A DNA stretch of 64,000 nt from Vibrio rumoiensis. GTDB lineage: Bacteria > Pseudomonadota > Gammaproteobacteria > Enterobacterales > Vibrionaceae. Location: positions 1,178,001 to 1,242,000 of the forward strand of contig NZ_AP018685.1 in the NCBI RefSeq assembly GCF_002218045.2, in the 5' to 3' direction. Below, one piece after another: positions 62,280-64,000 of this stretch (positions are counted from its first letter, which is position 1; each line of letters starts with the position of its first letter). The position numbers and the translations under genes were made by a program. A model generated the notes under the pieces. The model saw only the letters and a program-made list of their open reading frames with translations. It searched no databases and was not told the DNA's origin.

Positions 62280-63188
62280 ATGATCCAAGTAGTCGGTCAC
62301 AAAAACCCAGATAGTGATAGCATTTGTAGTGCATTGGTTGCCACTGAGCTTTTAAAAGCCCGTGGTCTTGAAGCGAAACCCGTTCGTCAAGGCGAATTAA
62401 ACCGTGAAACTCAATACATTCTTGAGCAAGCGGGTGTTGAGCAACCTGAAATGTGTACTGGCGTTGCTGGCCAAAAAATCTGGTTAGTGGATTACACCGA
62501 TGTTTCTCAAGCACCAGATGATATTGCTGATGCTGAGATCGTTGGTATTGTCGACCACCACCGCCTAGGCGATGTGATGACAGTGAACCCACTAGAAGCT
62601 TGGATCTGGCCTGTTGGCTGTACTTGTACGATTTTGTTTAACCTATTCAAAATGGAAGAAACAAAAATCGAGAAGCCTTATGCAATTCTTATGATGTCAG
62701 CAATCTTATCTGACACAGTAGGCTTTGCATCTCCAACCTGTACGCCAAAAGATGAAGCGGCAGTAAAAGAGTTAGCGGAAATCGCAGGGATTGAAAACCT
62801 AGACGAATTCATCAAAAACTTGCTGATTGCAAAAACAGACATCGAAGGTTTAAGCGCAGCTCAATTGGTTGAGAAAGACTTAAAAGCGTACCCATTCAAT
62901 GGTCGTGACGTGGTAGTAGGCCAAGTAGAGCTTGCGACAATGGAACAAGTTGACGGCATGATTGATGACTTGAACGCAGACCTTGAGCGTCGTTGTCAAG
63001 AAGATGGTCTAGCCTTTGCCGCGCTTATGCTAACGGACATCACGACTAGCACTACTGAGCTACTATTCAAAGGTGAATGGTCTGCTAAGCTTGAGAAACA
63101 CGTTAAAGATGGCTCTCTAACCATGGAAAACACCTTAAGCCGTAAGAAGCAGGGTTGGCCTTGGCTACAAACTGAACTCGCTAAATAA
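62280..63188 (+). CDS. ppaC: Manganese-dependent inorganic pyrophosphatase (family II)
   Basis: Hydrolyses pyrophosphate to drive biosynthesis, cytoplasmic. 302 residues with DHH-type motifs: GHKNPDSDS near residue 5, VDYTDVSQ near 71, and IVDHHRLGD near 90 (the DHH), then the C-terminal DHHA2 domain with LSRKKQGWPW near 290. Family II enzymes differ from E. coli Ppa and occur in vibrios. Ribosome-binding site AGGAAA. Upstream 61984-62279 holds divergent promoters and an inverted repeat at 62158-62182. Confidence 0.96.
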   Translation: MIQVVGHKNPDSDSICSALVATELLKARGLEAKPVRQGELNRETQYILEQAGVEQPEMCTGVAGQKIWLVDYTDVSQAPDDIADAEIVGIVDHHRLGDVMTVNPLEAWIWPVGCTCTILFNLFKMEETKIEKPYAILMMSAILSDTVGFASPTCTPKDEAAVKELAEIAGIENLDEFIKNLLIAKTDIEGLSAAQLVEKDLKAYPFNGRDVVVGQVELATMEQVDGMIDDLNADLERRCQEDGLAFAALMLTDITTSTTELLFKGEWSAKLEKHVKDGSLTMENTLSRKKQGWPWLQTELAK

Positions 63189-63224
63189 CGTATTTATTAA
63201 GCTGTTCGACGAAAATTAATTAAG

Positions 63225-63250
63225 AGGCGGGTTTAAACTCGCCTTTTTTA
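63225..63250 (+). terminator. Terminator after ppaC
   Basis: GGCGGGT and ACTCGCC pair around TTAA with one wobble, and a T-run follows. Confidence 0.8.
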
Positions 63251-63265
63251 TATGAGGAGAAGTCT

Positions 63266-63655
63266 ATGTCTCAAGTATTAGATGCTGCAACAATCGAAAC
63301 GATTAATGCTTACGATAGCGAAAAACGTTTTCAATATTGCGTGAAAGAAGTGGTGGCCAATCGTCAAATCTGGATTTTGATTGATGAAGATGGTTGCGTG
63401 ATGCTGAATACGGAAGAAGAAGATTGTGTTCCGGTATGGCCAAATGAAGAATTTGCACAAGCGTGGGCCAATGGTGACTGGGAACATTGTAAGCCTGAAG
63501 CGATTTCACTGAATAAGTGGCATAGCCGTTGGACACATGGTTTAGCGGATGATGATTTATCGGTGGTGGTTTTTCCAAATGCAGACCAAGAGGGCGTGAT
63601 TGTATTCCCTGATGAGTTTGATTTTGAATTAAAGAAACAAGCTCAGAAGCGCTAA
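63266..63655 (+). CDS. DUF2750 family protein
   Basis: 129 residues, recognised as DUF2750 by RFQYCVKEVVANRQIWILIDEDGCVMLNTEEEDCVPVWPNEEFAQAWANGDWEHCKPEAISLNKWHSRWTHGL. Function unknown. Acidic soluble protein without a signal peptide or membrane segment. Ribosome-binding site GAGGAGA. Single gene between ppaC and the transporter, with its own terminator. Confidence 0.85.
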   Translation: MSQVLDAATIETINAYDSEKRFQYCVKEVVANRQIWILIDEDGCVMLNTEEEDCVPVWPNEEFAQAWANGDWEHCKPEAISLNKWHSRWTHGLADDDLSVVVFPNADQEGVIVFPDEFDFELKKQAQKR

Positions 63656-63679
63656 AACAAGGCGTTATTTACGAATCAA

Positions 63680-63704
63680 AGGCAGCCGATAAGCTGCCTT
63701 TTTT
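63680..63704 (+). terminator. Terminator after the DUF2750 gene
   Basis: GGCAGC (63681-63686) and GCTGCC (63693-63698) pair around a 6-base loop, followed by a six-T run. Confidence 0.85.
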
Positions 63705-63824
63705 GCATCCAGTCACACATTCAGCATGGCAAAATTAATAACGTACAAATCATTGATCTAGCTCTATATTAATAACGCATCGGCGATCGATGATAGGGTG
63801 ATATTTACCAATAGAGTAAAGACT

Positions 63825-64000
63825 ATGCGTTTATACCTTCGCTTTTTATTGCCAATAATGATCCCTTTAATCGTGTTATTTTTGCCGCTTGCTGCTTTTC
63901 CCTTTGAAGGCATGACGATTATTCAACAACGTGTTGCGGCGATATTTTTATTTGCGGCATTAAGTTGGATATTAGAACCCATTCCTATCTACGCGACCTC
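63825..64000 (+). CDS. SLC13/DASS-type anion transporter, 5' part
   Basis: The frame opens at ATG 63825 and is not closed at the window end. The visible 58 residues contain one strong membrane helix (YLRFLLPIMIPLIVLFLPLAAF) and a second (AAIFLFAALSWILEPIPIYAT). The W-x-x-EPIPIYAT ending is the classic start of the divalent anion:sodium symporter (SLC13) family. Substrate (dicarboxylate, citrate, sulfate) cannot be told from this fragment. The ribosome-binding site is weak. Confidence 0.7.
   Translation, partial: MRLYLRFLLPIMIPLIVLFLPLAAFPFEGMTIIQQRVAAIFLFAALSWILEPIPIYAT

Overview
The window is about 64 kb of chromosome from a gammaproteobacterium of the family Vibrionaceae, most likely Vibrio or a close relative. 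The evidence is the gene content and order: msbA-lpxK-ycaR-kdsB, a complete cmoM-mukF-mukE-mukB locus with divergent elyC, cspD/clpS-clpA/infA/aat-bpt, cmk-rpsA-ihfB-lapA-lapB-pyrF, a monomeric NADP isocitrate dehydrogenase, a manganese-dependent family II pyrophosphatase, and VCR-like attC remnants. No tRNA, rRNA, CRISPR array, transposase or prophage gene was recognised. The first gene (msbA) and the last (an SLC13-type transporter) run off the ends.

Layout. 1-3256: lipid A/KDO genes. 3257-5769: a hairpin repeat block followed by four small accessory genes (GNAT, YdeI/OmdA-like, cupin, PhzF) with attC-like scars. 5843-12458: cueO copper oxidase behind a CueR-type promoter, then the stress operon yeaG-yeaH-ycgB, all on the minus strand. 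12687-16451: yfbU, pflA and pflB (anaerobic pyruvate metabolism) with an FNR-like site upstream. 17138-20329: a basic amino acid ABC transporter preceded by an ARG box. 20412-27427: xthA, roxA, a GNAT gene, purB, hflD, mnmA and rluE. 27807-36882: icd, cspD, clpS-clpA, infA, aat-bpt and aroA. 37087-42358: cmk, rpsA, ihfB, lapA, lapB and pyrF. 42425-49682: a VOC protein, an alpha/beta hydrolase, the ynjBCDF transporter/lipid operon with a DUF2007 zinc-ribbon gene, and a PurR-type repressor. 49749-50015: a palindromic MITE-like element. 50175-58530: elyC and cmoM-mukFEB. 58531-61564: a second copy of the hairpin repeat block followed by a second accessory island (MerR, quinone reductase, alpha/beta hydrolase, GFA) whose genes are separated by two attC-like sites. 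61744-64000: a TIGR02647 protein, ppaC, a DUF2750 protein and the start of a transporter.

How the genes work together. Most of the window is conserved housekeeping DNA. Functional groups sit together: lipid A core assembly; both N-degron transferases (Aat, Bpt) beside the reader and unfoldase (ClpS, ClpA); LapA/LapB, which control LPS synthesis, beside ribosomal protein S1 and IHF-beta; and the MukBEF condensin with the tRNA methyltransferase CmoM. The unusual part is the pair of accessory islands. Both begin within tens of bases of the same dispersed repeat, both carry single small genes of the kind found in integron cassettes, and both show imperfect attC-like hairpins although no integrase is visible. 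This pattern of orphan cassettes beside a hairpin repeat family is the best candidate for something undescribed here.
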